Numbered from the stretch's first letter, positions 36,210-47,582 are shown. The stretch: 64,000 bases of DNA from Nonomuraea rhodomycinica (GCF_013363995.1 NZ_JABWGO010000002.1:806001-870000); one strand, 5' to 3'. Notes: a model not told the origin generated them from the letters alone. Translations and numbers: made by a program.

Positions 36210-37205
36210 TCAGGCCGACTCGCGGACCACCAGCTCCGTCGGCAGGATGACCGGATCGGCCGGCCCGCCCTCGAAGAGCCCGAGCAGCAGCCGCACCATC
36301 GCCGTCGCCTGCTCCACCACCGGATGGCGGACCGTCGTCAGCGGCGGCTCGGTGTACTGGGCGGCCTCGATGTCGTCGAACCCCACCACCGCCACGTCGT
36401 CCGGCACCCGGCGGCCCGCCTGCCGCAGCGACTGGAGCGCGCCCACCGCCATCAGGTCGTTGGCCACGAACACCGCGTCCAGGCCCGGGTCGTCGCCGAG
36501 GAGCTGGCGCATCGCCACCGCGCCCGACTCGCGGGTGAAGTCGCCGACCGCGACGATCGAGCGGCGGTCGGAGTCGCGCAGCACGTTGCGGTAGCCGGTC
36601 AGCCGGTCCTGGCCGCCGATCATGTCCTGCGGGCCGGCGATCGTGGCGATCCGCCGCCGTCCCCCCGCCACCAGGTGGCGCACCGCCAGCTCGGCCCCGC
36701 CCACGTTGTCGTTGTCCACGTACGGGATGTCCACGGGGACGGCGGGCCGGCCGTACGAGACGACCGGGACGCGCAGCCGGGACAGCGCGGCCGGGAGCGG
36801 GTCGGCCCCGTGCATGGAGATGAGCATGACCCCGTCGACGTGGCCGCCCGCGATGTAGCGCTCCACCCGCGCGTGACTGCTGGCCGAGGAGGCCAGCATG
36901 AGCACCACCTGCTTGTTGACGGTCTCCAGCTCGACGCTCGCCGAGCGGATCACCGTGGAGAACAGGGGGTCCTCGGAGAACACCCGGGTCGGCGGCTCCG
37001 ACACGACGAGCGCGACCGAGTCGGTGCGCTGGGTGACCAGGCTGCGCGCGGCCGGGTTGGGCACGTAGCCCAGCTCGTCGATCGCGCGCAGCACGGCGTC
37101 GCGGATGTTCGGCGCCACGGTCGTCTGCCCGTTGACGACCCGCGAGGCCGTGGCACGGGAGACCCCGGCGCGGGCGGCGACCGCCTCCAGGGTCGGCCGC
37201 CTCAT
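36210..37205 (-). CDS. LacI-family regulator of the beta-glucoside operon
   Basis: A 331-aa protein. The N-terminal helix-turn-helix RPTLEAVAARAGVSRATASR and hinge VNGQTTVAPN are followed by a periplasmic-binding-like effector domain (VDGVMLISMHG, FVANDLMAVGAL, VVGFDDIEAAQYTEPPLTTV). It is the last gene of the SBP-permease-permease-GH1 block, 35 bp after the GH1 stop, so it probably senses the imported glucoside. The palindrome at 41698 is a likely target. Confidence 0.9.
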   Translation of the reverse strand: MRRPTLEAVAARAGVSRATASRVVNGQTTVAPNIRDAVLRAIDELGYVPNPAARSLVTQRTDSVALVVSEPPTRVFSEDPLFSTVIRSASVELETVNKQVVLMLASSASSHARVERYIAGGHVDGVMLISMHGADPLPAALSRLRVPVVSYGRPAVPVDIPYVDNDNVGGAELAVRHLVAGGRRRIATIAGPQDMIGGQDRLTGYRNVLRDSDRRSIVAVGDFTRESGAVAMRQLLGDDPGLDAVFVANDLMAVGALQSLRQAGRRVPDDVAVVGFDDIEAAQYTEPPLTTVRHPVVEQATAMVRLLLGLFEGGPADPVILPTELVVRESA

Positions 37206-37240
37206 GTCTGCGCCAGGGAGAGGGTGAACACGGAAGGAAT

Positions 37241-38607
<1,367 letters not shown>

Positions 38608-38611
<4 letters not shown>

Positions 38612-39411
38612 CCTTTTACTGCTCCTTGCATGATTCCGCCGATGATCTGCCTGCCGAACAGGGCGAAGACGAGGACGAGGGGGAGGGTGCCGACCGCCGT
38701 GCCGGCCAGGCCCAGCACGTAGTCGTTGACGTAGCCGCTGGCCAGGGTGGACAGCGCCACCTGCACGGTCGGGTTGTCGGGGGTGAGGACGACCAGCGGC
38801 CAGAAGTAGTCGTTCCAGGCCGACATGAAGGTCAGCATGCCGAGCACCGCCGCCGCGGGCCGCGCGACCGGCAGCACGACGTGCCAGAACAGCCCCCACG
38901 TCGTGCACCCGTCCACCCGGCCCGCCTCCAGCAGCTCGCCCGGCAGGGCGCGCGAGAGGAACTGGGTCATGAAGAACACCCCGAATGCGTTGACCAGGGC
39001 GGGCACGACCAGCGCGTACATGGTGCCGGTCCACTCCAGCTTCACCATGAGCAGGTAGAGCGGGATGATGCCGAGCTGCGCCGGCACCGTCATGGTCGCG
39101 ACCGTCACCAGCAGCAGCGCGCCCCGCCCCCGGAAGCGGAGCTTGGCGAACGCGAACCCGGCCAGCGTGGACAGGAACATCACCGCGACCGAGATCGAGC
39201 CCGCGACCAGTACCGAGTTGAGCAGCGCCAGGCCGAACGGGACGGTGTCGAAGACGCGGGAGACGTTGGCGAAGAAGTTGCCGCCCGGCAGCAGCGGCGG
39301 CGGCACCTGGGCCAGCGCCGAGTTGTGCCGGGAGGCCACGACCACGCTGTAGTAGAGCGGGAAGGCGGAGAAGAAGACCACCGCGACGAGGGTGAGGTAG
39401 CGCAGCCTCAT
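38608..39411 (-). CDS. Carbohydrate ABC transporter permease (MalG type)
   Basis: A 267-aa protein with six TM helices and the EAA loop ELLEAGRVDGCTTWGLFWHVVLP. The C-terminal half matches MalG-type inner-membrane permeases. Its ATG overlaps the preceding permease stop and its stop overlaps the GH1 start. No ATPase gene lies in the operon, so a shared MsiK-type ATPase elsewhere is expected. Confidence 0.92.
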
Positions 39412-40367
39412 GCCAGCCCGCCCCTCATCCGGCGGGTGAGCAGGTAGTTGACGCCCGCGACCAGCACCACGGCGACGAACATGAGCCACGAGGCCGCCGC
39501 GGCGTAGCCGAAGTCGAACTTGGTGAAGCCCTGCTCGTAGACGAACAGCGCGAGCGTCTGGTACTGCCGGTCGGGCCCGCCGCTCGCGCCGACGCCGCCC
39601 GCGCCGCTGCTCGCGCTGAACAGCAGGGGCTCGGCGATGATCTGCATGGCGCCGATCGTGGAGACCACGACCACGAAGACGATGGTCGGCCGGATCATCG
39701 GCAGCGTGATCCTGCGGAGCTGGGTGAACCCGCTCGCGCCGTCGAGGGTGGCCGCCTCGTACAGCTCGCGCGGGACCGCCTGCATGGCCGCCAGGAAGAT
39801 CAGCGCGTTGTAGCCGGTCCACCGCCACATGATCATCGTCGACAGGGCGACGTGGGAGGTGGCCGTGCCCGCCGCCCAGTCCACGGCGCCGGCCCCGAAC
39901 CAGGACAGGACCCAGTTGATCAACCCGAAGTCGCGGCCGAAGAGCTGGCTGAAGATGACCACGACCGCGACCACGCTGGTGACGTTGGGCAGCAGCAGCG
40001 ACACCCGGAACAGCGTCTGGAACCGCAGCGGCCGGTTGAGCAGGTGCGCCAGCCAGATCGCGAGGACGAGCTGCGGCGCGGTGGACAGCACGCCGATGGA
40101 CAGCGTGTTGAACACGGCGTTCCAGAAGTAGCCGTCGGCCAGCAGCGTGACGTAGTTGGCGGCGCCGACGAACGCGTGCTCGTCCGACAGCAGCGTCCAG
40201 TCGTGCAGGCTCACCCAGGCGGTGTAGGCCAGCGGGAACAGCCCGAAGGCGCAGAAGAGCAGCAGGAACGGCGCGACGTAGGCGTACGGCGACACCCTCA
40301 CGTCGAGGGTGTGCCGCACGCCCCGCCGATGCCGCCGCCGGGCCACGGCGAGAGGCAGAGAGCTCAT
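39408..40367 (-). CDS. Carbohydrate ABC transporter permease (MalF type)
   Basis: A 319-aa protein. It has a basic N-terminus, then six TM helices, with the EAA loop ELYEAATLDGASGFTQLRRI coupling to the ATPase. Between the last two helices it carries a Gly/Ser-rich periplasmic loop (SASSGAGGVGASGGPD). It overlaps both neighbours by four bases (ATGA). Confidence 0.92.
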   Translation of the reverse strand: MSSLPLAVARRRHRRGVRHTLDVRVSPYAYVAPFLLLFCAFGLFPLAYTAWVSLHDWTLLSDEHAFVGAANYVTLLADGYFWNAVFNTLSIGVLSTAPQLVLAIWLAHLLNRPLRFQTLFRVSLLLPNVTSVVAVVVIFSQLFGRDFGLINWVLSWFGAGAVDWAAGTATSHVALSTMIMWRWTGYNALIFLAAMQAVPRELYEAATLDGASGFTQLRRITLPMIRPTIVFVVVVSTIGAMQIIAEPLLFSASSGAGGVGASGGPDRQYQTLALFVYEQGFTKFDFGYAAAASWLMFVAVVLVAGVNYLLTRRMRGGLA

Positions 40368-41656
40368 TTGATCTTCTTGACGTCCTCGAGCACCTGGGCC
40401 CAGGCCTGGTCGGGGGTCTGCTTGCCCTGCTCGACCCGGCCCAGGCCGTCGCCGATGACGACGCGGACCTCGGCCTCCTTGGGCCCGAGGTGCTGCGGCT
40501 TGAGCGCCTTGGCGGCCTCCGAGTAGATCTTGCCGATGGGCGCGTCGCCGAAGAAGGGCTTGGTGAAGCTCTGGATCGACGGGTCGTCGTACAGGGCCGG
40601 GATCGACGGGAACGTGCCCTCCTCCTTGAAGACCTTGGCCTGGTTCTCCTTGGAGGTGAGGAAGTCGATCAGCTCGGCCGCCTCCTTGGGGTGCTTGCTC
40701 TGCTTGGGGATCATCAGGTGGGAGCCGCCGCTGTTGCCGGAGCCGCCGGGCACGGTCGCGATGTCCCACTTGCCGGCCGCGTCCTTGGCCTGCTCCTGGA
40801 TGAAGCCGGTCATCCAGGCCGGGCAGATGATCGTGGCGAACGAGCCCTTGGCGAAGCCGGTGTTCCACGGCGGGGAGAAGGCGGCCAGCTTGGCGGTCAG
40901 CTTCTCGGAGGTGAGCTGGTTGGACAGGTCCCACGCCTGCTTCACGGCCGGGTTGGAGCCCACGATGATCTGGTCCTGGTCGTCGTACAGGCCGGTCGGG
41001 GCCTGGTTGACCATGGCGCGGAAGATCTCGCCGGGGCTGTCGACGAACTTGGCGCCCGCCACGCCGGACGCCGCGAACTTCCGGCCGGTCTCGATGTACT
41101 TGTCCCAGGTCGGCCAGAGCGCGGCCACCTCGGTGCGGTCGGTGGGCAGGCCGGCCTTGGCGAACAGGTCCTTGCGGTAGCACATGGCCAGGCCGCCGAC
41201 GTCGGTGCCGAGGCCGAGGAGCTGGCCGCCCTGCTTGCTCAGGCCCTGCTGCCACTTCCAGTCGAGGTACTCGCCCTGCCGCCGGTCCAGGCCGTACTGC
41301 TTGAGGTCGTGGAACTTGGCGGGCTGGGCGGTGAAGGTGCTGATGTAGCCGACCTCGACGGCCTCGATGTCGTCGGCGCCGGCGTTGGTGGCCAGGCGCT
41401 TGACCAGGTTGTTGTGGTGGTCGTTGAACTGGGTGACGTTCTCGGTGATCTCGATGTTCGGGTGGGTCTTCTTGTACTCCTCGTAGAGCGGCTTGAAGCC
41501 GAAGTCGCCGAACAGGCCGATGGTGAGCTTGATCTTCTCTCCCGGCTTGGCGGCGGTCCCGGCGGTGTCACCGCCTCCGCCGCCGCAGGCCGTGGCGAGG
41601 GCGAGGAGGGAGGCGGTGAGCAGGGGGACGGCCGCGCGCTGGAGGCGAGGGGGCAT
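40364..41656 (-). CDS. Extracellular sugar-binding lipoprotein of the ABC importer
   Basis: A 430-aa family 1 solute-binding protein. It has a lipoprotein signal (LLTASLLALATACGGGG), and the mature protein starts KIKLTIGLFGDFGFKPLYEEY. GSHLMIPKQSKHPKEAAELI near the C-terminus is typical of sugar binders. It is the first gene of the operon. The ATG at 41656 has GGAGGG upstream. The expected ligand is a beta-glucoside, from the GH1 partner. Confidence 0.92.
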   Translation of the reverse strand: MPPRLQRAAVPLLTASLLALATACGGGGGDTAGTAAKPGEKIKLTIGLFGDFGFKPLYEEYKKTHPNIEITENVTQFNDHHNNLVKRLATNAGADDIEAVEVGYISTFTAQPAKFHDLKQYGLDRRQGEYLDWKWQQGLSKQGGQLLGLGTDVGGLAMCYRKDLFAKAGLPTDRTEVAALWPTWDKYIETGRKFAASGVAGAKFVDSPGEIFRAMVNQAPTGLYDDQDQIIVGSNPAVKQAWDLSNQLTSEKLTAKLAAFSPPWNTGFAKGSFATIICPAWMTGFIQEQAKDAAGKWDIATVPGGSGNSGGSHLMIPKQSKHPKEAAELIDFLTSKENQAKVFKEEGTFPSIPALYDDPSIQSFTKPFFGDAPIGKIYSEAAKALKPQHLGPKEAEVRVVIGDGLGRVEQGKQTPDQAWAQVLEDVKKIK

Positions 41657-41697
41657 GGGAACCCTCCGGGGTCGGGGCGGGGGGGAGTGATCCGGCT

Positions 41698-41713
41698 GAG
41701 AGAGCGCTCTCTC
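41698..41713. promoter_or_regulatory. LacI-type operator of the beta-glucoside operon
   Basis: GAGAGAGCGCTCTCTC is a perfect 16-bp palindrome with the central CG of LacI-family sites, 42 bp upstream of the SBP start. A TTGACA at 41746-41741 (minus) could be the -35. Related half-palindromes lie at 41773-41790 and 41816-41829. Confidence 0.65.
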
Positions 41714-41875
41714 GAAAGGGTCGCCAAGCTCACCCATAGGTGTCAATTGCTGTGAGATAACGATCGGAGAGTGTGAGAGAGCGCGTTCACGGCAGCGTGT
41801 GGGGGCGATGAGCAGGGAAAGCGCTTGCGCCCTCTGTGGCGGGGGGTGAGGTGGGGCCGTGGAGTCGGCGGGGAC

Positions 41876-42859
41876 TCAGGCGCGGCGGGTGGAGTCGCGG
41901 ACGATGAGCTCTATGGGGTGGACGCGCTCGGCGCCCCGCTGCGCCCGCCCGGCGAGCAGGTCGAACAGCAGCTCCGCGCACCGCACCCCCGCCTCGCGGG
42001 GCCGCAGGTCGATGGAGGTGATGGGCGGGTCGGCGAGCTGCATCGCCTGGCTGTCGACGCACGAGGCGAGGAGCAGGTCGCGGCCGGGGATCCGGCCCTC
42101 CTCGCGCAGCAGCGGCCCCAGCCCGGCGGCCGCCCCGGCGGGGCCGCAGACGAGCGCGTCGATCTCCGGCCGCAGCGCCAGCAGCTCCCTGGCCGCGCGG
42201 CGGACCTCGTCGGGCGGCGCGTCGAACGGCACCGTGCGCACCCGCGGCTCCAGGTCGTGCCGCGCGCACCAGTCGCGGAACCCGCCCTGCACGGAGGCGG
42301 CCCAGTCGCTGGCGTCGCCGGCCACGATGAGCGCGGGGCGGGTCGCGCCCGAGGCGCTCAGGTGGTCCATGAGCGCGCCGACCGTCTCGGCGTGCTGGGA
42401 CAGCACGACGCCGTCGGCCTGGCCCGCGCCGGGGAAGCGCTCGCAGGTGACGGTGGGCAGGCCGGTGCCCATGAGCCGGGCCACAAGGGGGTCGTCGGCC
42501 AGCGGGTCGCCGAGCACCAGGCCGTCGACGCGCGGCGTGCGGCGGCCCGAGGTGATCAGCGTGACGTCGTAGTCGTTGTCGGCCGCGCCCTGCACGACGC
42601 CGAACACGAACGCCATGTAGTAGACCGACCGGGTGAGCACCTCCGGCACGTGCAGGCCGATGGTGCCGGTGCTCGCGCGGCGCAGGTGCCGGGCCGAGCC
42701 GTTGGGCACGTAGCCGAGGGCGGCGGCGGCCGCCAGCACGCGGGCCTTGGTCTCGGCGGACACCCGGCCCGAGCCCCTGAGCGCGTCGGATGCGGTCGTC
42801 TTGGACACCCCCGCCGTCTTGGCGACGGTGAGGAGGGTGGCCGGCTCGTCTGGGCCCAC
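41876..42859 (-). CDS. LacI-family regulator divergent from the amine oxidase operon
   Basis: A protein of about 327 aa. The HTH LTVAKTAGVSKTTASDAL and hinge-proximal LGYVPNGSARHLRR are followed by an effector domain (VDGLVLGDPLADDP, DALVCGPAGAAAGLG, ITSIDLRPREAG). GTG 42859 is the most plausible start; the longer frame reads into the divergent promoter. The operator at 42993 is its probable target, and TAGCGCTCTC about 10 bp upstream of its own start may serve autoregulation. Confidence 0.88.
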   Translation of the reverse strand: MGPDEPATLLTVAKTAGVSKTTASDALRGSGRVSAETKARVLAAAAALGYVPNGSARHLRRASTGTIGLHVPEVLTRSVYYMAFVFGVVQGAADNDYDVTLITSGRRTPRVDGLVLGDPLADDPLVARLMGTGLPTVTCERFPGAGQADGVVLSQHAETVGALMDHLSASGATRPALIVAGDASDWAASVQGGFRDWCARHDLEPRVRTVPFDAPPDEVRRAARELLALRPEIDALVCGPAGAAAGLGPLLREEGRIPGRDLLLASCVDSQAMQLADPPITSIDLRPREAGVRCAELLFDLLAGRAQRGAERVHPIELIVRDSTRRA

Positions 42860-42955
42860 GCCCCCGATGCTAGCGCTCTCCCGAATGTCTTTCGGCCGGT
42901 CCGGCTCCGCCCTGGGGTGCCGGATTTCGGCCTGGTTTCTTACCACATTGGGGTC

Positions 42956-42984
42956 TTGTCCTCCTCTGGCGGCGGAAGTATGTT
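42956..42984 (+). promoter_or_regulatory. Promoter of the amine oxidase operon
   Basis: TTGTCC (42956-42961), a 17-bp spacer, then TATGTT (42979-42984). The predicted start near 42991 falls at the edge of the palindrome. Confidence 0.55.
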
Positions 42985-42992
42985 GACCGACA

Positions 42993-43010
42993 TGCCGGAA
43001 CGTTCCGGCA
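42993..43010. promoter_or_regulatory. LacI-type operator overlapping the amine oxidase promoter start
   Basis: TGCCGGAACGTTCCGGCA is a perfect 18-bp palindrome with a central CG, placed where a bound repressor would block initiation. Confidence 0.7.
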
Positions 43011-43056
43011 CCGCAGTGCGACACTGTCGGCACGGCAGCGAAGGGGCGACAGCCGG

Positions 43057-45036
43057 ATGTCATCTGGACGGCGAGTTCTCGGCGTCGGCGAGCGGCCGCA
43101 CCCGCTCGACCCGCTCGGCGCGCGGGAGATCGAGGACGTCACACGGATCATGACCGAGGACGGCGTGCTGGCGGCCGGCTCCGGCCGGATCTCCTACCTC
43201 GGGGTCGAGGAACCGCCCAAGGAGCAGGTCCTCGGCGCGGGCCCGGCTCCCCGGCGCGCCCGCGCCCTGCTCGTCGACCTGGCCACCGAGCAGGCTCACG
43301 ACGTCGTGGTCTCGCTCACCGACGGCCGGGTCGAGTCGAGCCGGCCGATCGACCCGGTGACCGCCGGTCAGGTCCCCATGCTGGACGAGGAGCACGAGCT
43401 GGTCCGCAGGGTGCTCAAGGCCGACGAGGGCTGGGCCGCCGCCCTGGCCCGGCGCGGCCTGGACGCCGGCGCCGAGATCTGGCTCGCCGCCCTGTCGGCC
43501 GGCCACTACGGGCTGCCCGGCGAGGAGGGCCGGCGGGTCGCGCGCGTCCTCGCCCACCTGCGGCCCACTCCCGACAGCCTGCCGTGGGCGCACCCGATCG
43601 ACGGCCTGGTCGCGTACGTGGACCTGCTCAAGGGCACCGTGATCGAGATCGTCGACACGGGCGTCCTGCCGATCCCGGCCGAGCACGGCGACTACCACCT
43701 GCCTGGCGCCTTCGGCGAGCCGCGCACCACCCAGCGCCCGATCCACATCACGCAGCCCGAAGGGCCGAGCTTCGCGATCGACGGCAACCTCGTCACCTGG
43801 GAGAAGTGGAGCGTCCGGCTCGGCTACGACATGCGCGAGGGCCTGGTGCTGCACCAGATCGCCTTCGACGGCCGGCCGATCGTCTACCGGGCGTCGGTGG
43901 CCGAGATGCTGGTGCCCTACGGCGACCCCAGCCGGATCCGGTTCTGGCAGAACTACTTCGACACCGGCGAGTACCAGCTCGGCAAGCTGGCCAACTCCCT
44001 GGAGCTGGGCTGCGACTGCCTGGGCGAGATCACCTACTTCGACGTCACCGTGACCGGCGGCGACGGCTCGCCCAAGGCGCTGACCAACGCGATCTGCATG
44101 CACGAGGAGGACTTCGGCGTGCTGTGGAAGCACACCGACCCGGCCAACGGCTCCCGCGAGACCAGGCGGCAGCGCAGGCTGGTGATCTCCTTCTTCGTCA
44201 CGGTCGGCAACTACGACTACGGCTTCTACTGGTACCTCTACCTGGACGGCACGATCGAGCTGGAGGTCAAGGCCACCGGCATCGTGTTCACCGGCGCCTA
44301 CGACGAGCGCGCCGCGCCGTACGCCTCGCAGGTGGCGCCGGGCCTGGCCGCGCCCTACCACCAGCACCTGTTCTCGGCCCGGCTGGACATGATGGTCGAC
44401 GGCCCGGCCAACGCCGTGGACGAGGTCGAGGTCGTCCGCCTGCCCATGGACGAGGCCAACCCGTACGGCAACGCCTTCGGCCGGCGCGCCACCCGGCTGC
44501 GCACCGAGTCGCAGGGCAGGCGCCAGGCCGACCTGGCCGCCGGCCGCACCTGGCACGTGGTCAACCCGCGGGTCGCCAACCGGCTGGGCGAGCCCGTCGG
44601 CTACGCCCTGCATCCCGAGGGCCTGCCCACCCTGCTCGCCCACGAGGACTCCTCGATCCGCTCCCGGGCCGAGTTCGCCACCAGCCACCTGTGGGTGACG
44701 CGCTACCATCCGGCGGAACGGTATCCGGCGGGCGACCTGGTCAACCAGCACCCCGGCGGAGCCGGCCTCCCCGCGTACACCGCGGCCGACCGCGACATCG
44801 ACGGCCAGGACATCGTGCTGTGGCACACGTTCGGGCTGACCCACTTCCCCCGCACCGAGGACTGGCCGATCATGCCGGTCGACACGTGCGGCTTCACCCT
44901 CAGGCCCGTCGGATTCTTCGACCGCAACCCCACGCTCGACGTCCCCCCGAGCGCCACCTCCCCGAGCTCCTGCCACACCCCCGTGAACGGCGCCCCGCCC
45001 GGCGCCCCCGCCGAGGGCTCCTGCCACCAGAGATGA
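43057..45036 (+). CDS. Copper amine oxidase (TPQ-dependent)
   Basis: A 659-aa protein of normal family length. The cofactor tyrosine lies in GNYDYG (Tyr386, converted to topaquinone). Copper ligands are in HQHLF and, near the C-terminus, THFPRTEDWPIMP. DNLVTW-like and DMREGLVLHQI elements are also typical. It oxidises primary amines to aldehydes, releasing NH3 and H2O2. No signal peptide is present, so cytosolic. It is the first gene of a long operon with a peptide-type importer and two N-terminal-nucleophile hydrolases; together they suggest amines released from an imported amide. The C-terminal tail (after residue 630) is Pro/Ser-rich. Confidence 0.93.
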   Translation: MSSGRRVLGVGERPHPLDPLGAREIEDVTRIMTEDGVLAAGSGRISYLGVEEPPKEQVLGAGPAPRRARALLVDLATEQAHDVVVSLTDGRVESSRPIDPVTAGQVPMLDEEHELVRRVLKADEGWAAALARRGLDAGAEIWLAALSAGHYGLPGEEGRRVARVLAHLRPTPDSLPWAHPIDGLVAYVDLLKGTVIEIVDTGVLPIPAEHGDYHLPGAFGEPRTTQRPIHITQPEGPSFAIDGNLVTWEKWSVRLGYDMREGLVLHQIAFDGRPIVYRASVAEMLVPYGDPSRIRFWQNYFDTGEYQLGKLANSLELGCDCLGEITYFDVTVTGGDGSPKALTNAICMHEEDFGVLWKHTDPANGSRETRRQRRLVISFFVTVGNYDYGFYWYLYLDGTIELEVKATGIVFTGAYDERAAPYASQVAPGLAAPYHQHLFSARLDMMVDGPANAVDEVEVVRLPMDEANPYGNAFGRRATRLRTESQGRRQADLAAGRTWHVVNPRVANRLGEPVGYALHPEGLPTLLAHEDSSIRSRAEFATSHLWVTRYHPAERYPAGDLVNQHPGGAGLPAYTAADRDIDGQDIVLWHTFGLTHFPRTEDWPIMPVDTCGFTLRPVGFFDRNPTLDVPPSATSPSSCHTPVNGAPPGAPAEGSCHQR

Positions 45037-45042
45037 GGCGTC

Positions 45043-46668
45043 ATGCGATACAGACTGGCCTGCGGGGCCGCCGCCGTGCTCACCGCCACCTCGGCCTGCG
45101 CCGGCGGGACCGCCGCCGCCCCCGGCACGCCCGGGGGCGCGGGCGCGGACGCGACGGCCCCGCCCGGATACCTCGCGCTCGCCGACGGCAAGCTGCCCGC
45201 GGGCGGCGCGCTCACCTTCGCCGTGCACATCGACAGCGGGGCCGCGACCGGGCTGGACCCCCAGCTCGCCGACGTGGCCACCTCCTGGCAGCTCATGTCG
45301 CTGGTGTACGAGACGCTCGTCACCGTCGGCCCCGACTTCGCCCCGAAGCCCGCGCTCGCCGAGAGCTGGGAGACCCCGGACCCGAAGACCTACCTCTTCC
45401 ACCTGCGCAAGGGCGTGGCCTTTTCCAACGGCCGGGAGATGACCGCCGACGACGTGGTCGGCAGCCTCAGGCGGCTGCTGGCCGCCAAGTCGGTGTGGCG
45501 CGGCCAGCTCGGGCCGGTCGAGAAGGTCGTCAAGGTGGACGCCGGCACCGTCAAGGTCACGCTGGCCCGGCCGTACACGCCGTTCCTCGCCGCGCTGGCC
45601 AACGTGCCGGCCGCGGTCCTGCCGATGAAGGAGATCGAGGCCGGCTCGCTCGACCCGGCCAAGCAGATGCTCGGCACGGGCCCGTTCAAGGTGAAGGACC
45701 ACCGCCAGGACGTCTCGTGGTCCTTCGTCCGCAACGAGCACTACTGGGACAAGGGCAAGCCGGCCGCCGACAGCCTGTCCGTCACCATCGCCCCGGAGGA
45801 GGCGGCGCGCGTGGCGGCCGTGCAGAACGGCAGCGCCGCCCTCGCCTCGCTCGGCAACGTCGACTCCGCCGCGATGCTGGCCGGCGCGACAGACGTCAAG
45901 GTCGCCACCCAGGCGACCACCGACTTCTACTACCTGATGCTCAACTCCAGGAACCCCAAGTTCGCCGACCCCCGGGTCCGGCAGGCGGTGAACATGGCGC
46001 TCGACCGCAAGCAGATCGCCGAGGTGGCGCTCGGCGGCCAGGGCAGGCCCACCGGCGTCACCCCGGCGGGCCTGCCCGGCGCCTGCGACCCGGCCACGCT
46101 CCCGTCGGCCACCGGCGGCGGCGCGGCCGGGGCCAAGGAGCTGCTCGCCCAGGCCGGCGCCGCGAACCTGTCCTTCACGCTCAGCATCTACGCCACCGAG
46201 CCGGCCCCGGCCGTCGCGCAGGTGATCCAGCAGAACCTCCAGCAGGCCGGCGTCACCGTCAAGATCGAGCAGATGGACGAGGCGAGCTGGGCGGGCAAGG
46301 TGTACGGCAAGGCGCCGGCCACGTTCGACTCCGCCCTGTCGTGGTTCGCCGGCTACGCCGACCCCGGCATGGTCACCACCTGGTGGAACCCGGACGTGGC
46401 GGGCTTCAACCAGGGCTTCATGCGGGCCGACAAGGACCTCAACACGCTCATCGCCAGGGCCGGCGAGACCCCGGCGGGCCCGGAACGGGACAAGGCGCTG
46501 GCCGAGGTGTGCGCCAAGGCGGACACCGACTCCCAGATGGTGCCCCTGGTGACCCGCCCGGCCACGATCGCCTACCGAGCCGACGCGGTCAGCCCCAGCC
46601 TGTACGCCACCGAGGGGTACGGCAACCTGCTGCGGCTGGTCGCCGACGCCCGCGTCAAGCGGGGCTGA
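45043..46668 (+). CDS. Peptide/nickel-type ABC solute-binding lipoprotein
   Basis: A 541-aa SBP family 5 (DppA/OppA type) protein with a lipoprotein signal (VLTATSACAGG). LDPQLADVATSWQLMSLVYE and the GTGPFKVKDH region are typical, as is the double-lobed fold. It delivers a peptide-like or amide solute to the permeases downstream. ATG 45043 follows the oxidase stop by 6 bp. Confidence 0.93.
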   Translation: MRYRLACGAAAVLTATSACAGGTAAAPGTPGGAGADATAPPGYLALADGKLPAGGALTFAVHIDSGAATGLDPQLADVATSWQLMSLVYETLVTVGPDFAPKPALAESWETPDPKTYLFHLRKGVAFSNGREMTADDVVGSLRRLLAAKSVWRGQLGPVEKVVKVDAGTVKVTLARPYTPFLAALANVPAAVLPMKEIEAGSLDPAKQMLGTGPFKVKDHRQDVSWSFVRNEHYWDKGKPAADSLSVTIAPEEAARVAAVQNGSAALASLGNVDSAAMLAGATDVKVATQATTDFYYLMLNSRNPKFADPRVRQAVNMALDRKQIAEVALGGQGRPTGVTPAGLPGACDPATLPSATGGGAAGAKELLAQAGAANLSFTLSIYATEPAPAVAQVIQQNLQQAGVTVKIEQMDEASWAGKVYGKAPATFDSALSWFAGYADPGMVTTWWNPDVAGFNQGFMRADKDLNTLIARAGETPAGPERDKALAEVCAKADTDSQMVPLVTRPATIAYRADAVSPSLYATEGYGNLLRLVADARVKRG

Positions 46669-46673
46669 GCGCG

Positions 46674-47582
46674 ATGCGGCTGCTGCTGTGGTGGGGCGGC
46701 CGGGCGCTCAGCTCGGCCGTCACGCTCCTCGGCATCTCGGTGCTCATCTTCGCGGCCCTGCGCCTGATGCCCGGCGGGTTCGCCGAGACCATCCTCGGCC
46801 CGTTCGCCACGCCGGAGCAGAAGGCGGCGCTGGCCGCCCGCTACGGGCTCGACCAGTCGGTGCTCGCCCAGTACGGGCACTGGCTGGCGGCGGTCGGCAC
46901 CGGCGACCTCGGCACCTCGATGATCAGCCGCCAGCCGGTCGCGGCCGAGCTGGCGGCGCGGCTGCCGGTGACCGCGCGGCTCACGCTGCTCGCCGTGGCC
47001 GCCGCGGTCCTGGCCGGGGTGCCGCTGGGCGTCGTCACCGCCGTGCGCGCCCGGCCCGGCGGTGGCGGCGGCGCCGGCCGGCTGCTGAGCGGCCTCGGCG
47101 TGAGCGTCCCGGAGTTCGCGCTGGGCAGCCTCGTCGTCTTCGTGGTCTCCCGGTACGGCCTGCAGACCACCGGATACCTGCTGCCCGCCGCGGTCCTGTC
47201 GATCTTCGCCATCTCGGCCACGGCCCGGACGACCCGCGACGCGGTGCTCGGCGTGCTGGTGGAGCAGCACATCACCGCCGCCGTCGCCCGGGGCGAGACG
47301 CCGTGGTTCATCGTCAGGCACCACGTCCTGCGCAACGCCGCCGGCCCGGTGCTCACGCTCACGGCGACGGTCACCGCGTACCTGCTGGGCGGCGCGCTGA
47401 TCGTCGAGTACCTGTTCAACCTGCCCGGCATCGGTTCCTACGTCGTGCAGGCGGTCGGCCGCAGGGACTACGCGGTCGTGCAGGCCGGCGTGCTGCTCGC
47501 GGCCGCCGTGTTCATCGTCATGAACGTCCTGGTCGACCTGCTCGTCGGCCTGGTGGACCCGCGGCTCGGGAGGCGCGCGTGA
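46674..47582 (+). CDS. Peptide-type ABC permease (DppB-like)
   Basis: A 302-aa protein. The N-terminal TM followed by LGDLGTSM-type (GTGDLGTSMIS) periplasmic region, five further TMs and the EYLFNLPGIGSYVVQAV motif identify the DppB/OppB family. ATG 46674 follows the SBP stop by 5 bp; its stop overlaps the next GTG. Confidence 0.92.
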   Translation: MRLLLWWGGRALSSAVTLLGISVLIFAALRLMPGGFAETILGPFATPEQKAALAARYGLDQSVLAQYGHWLAAVGTGDLGTSMISRQPVAAELAARLPVTARLTLLAVAAAVLAGVPLGVVTAVRARPGGGGGAGRLLSGLGVSVPEFALGSLVVFVVSRYGLQTTGYLLPAAVLSIFAISATARTTRDAVLGVLVEQHITAAVARGETPWFIVRHHVLRNAAGPVLTLTATVTAYLLGGALIVEYLFNLPGIGSYVVQAVGRRDYAVVQAGVLLAAAVFIVMNVLVDLLVGLVDPRLGRRA

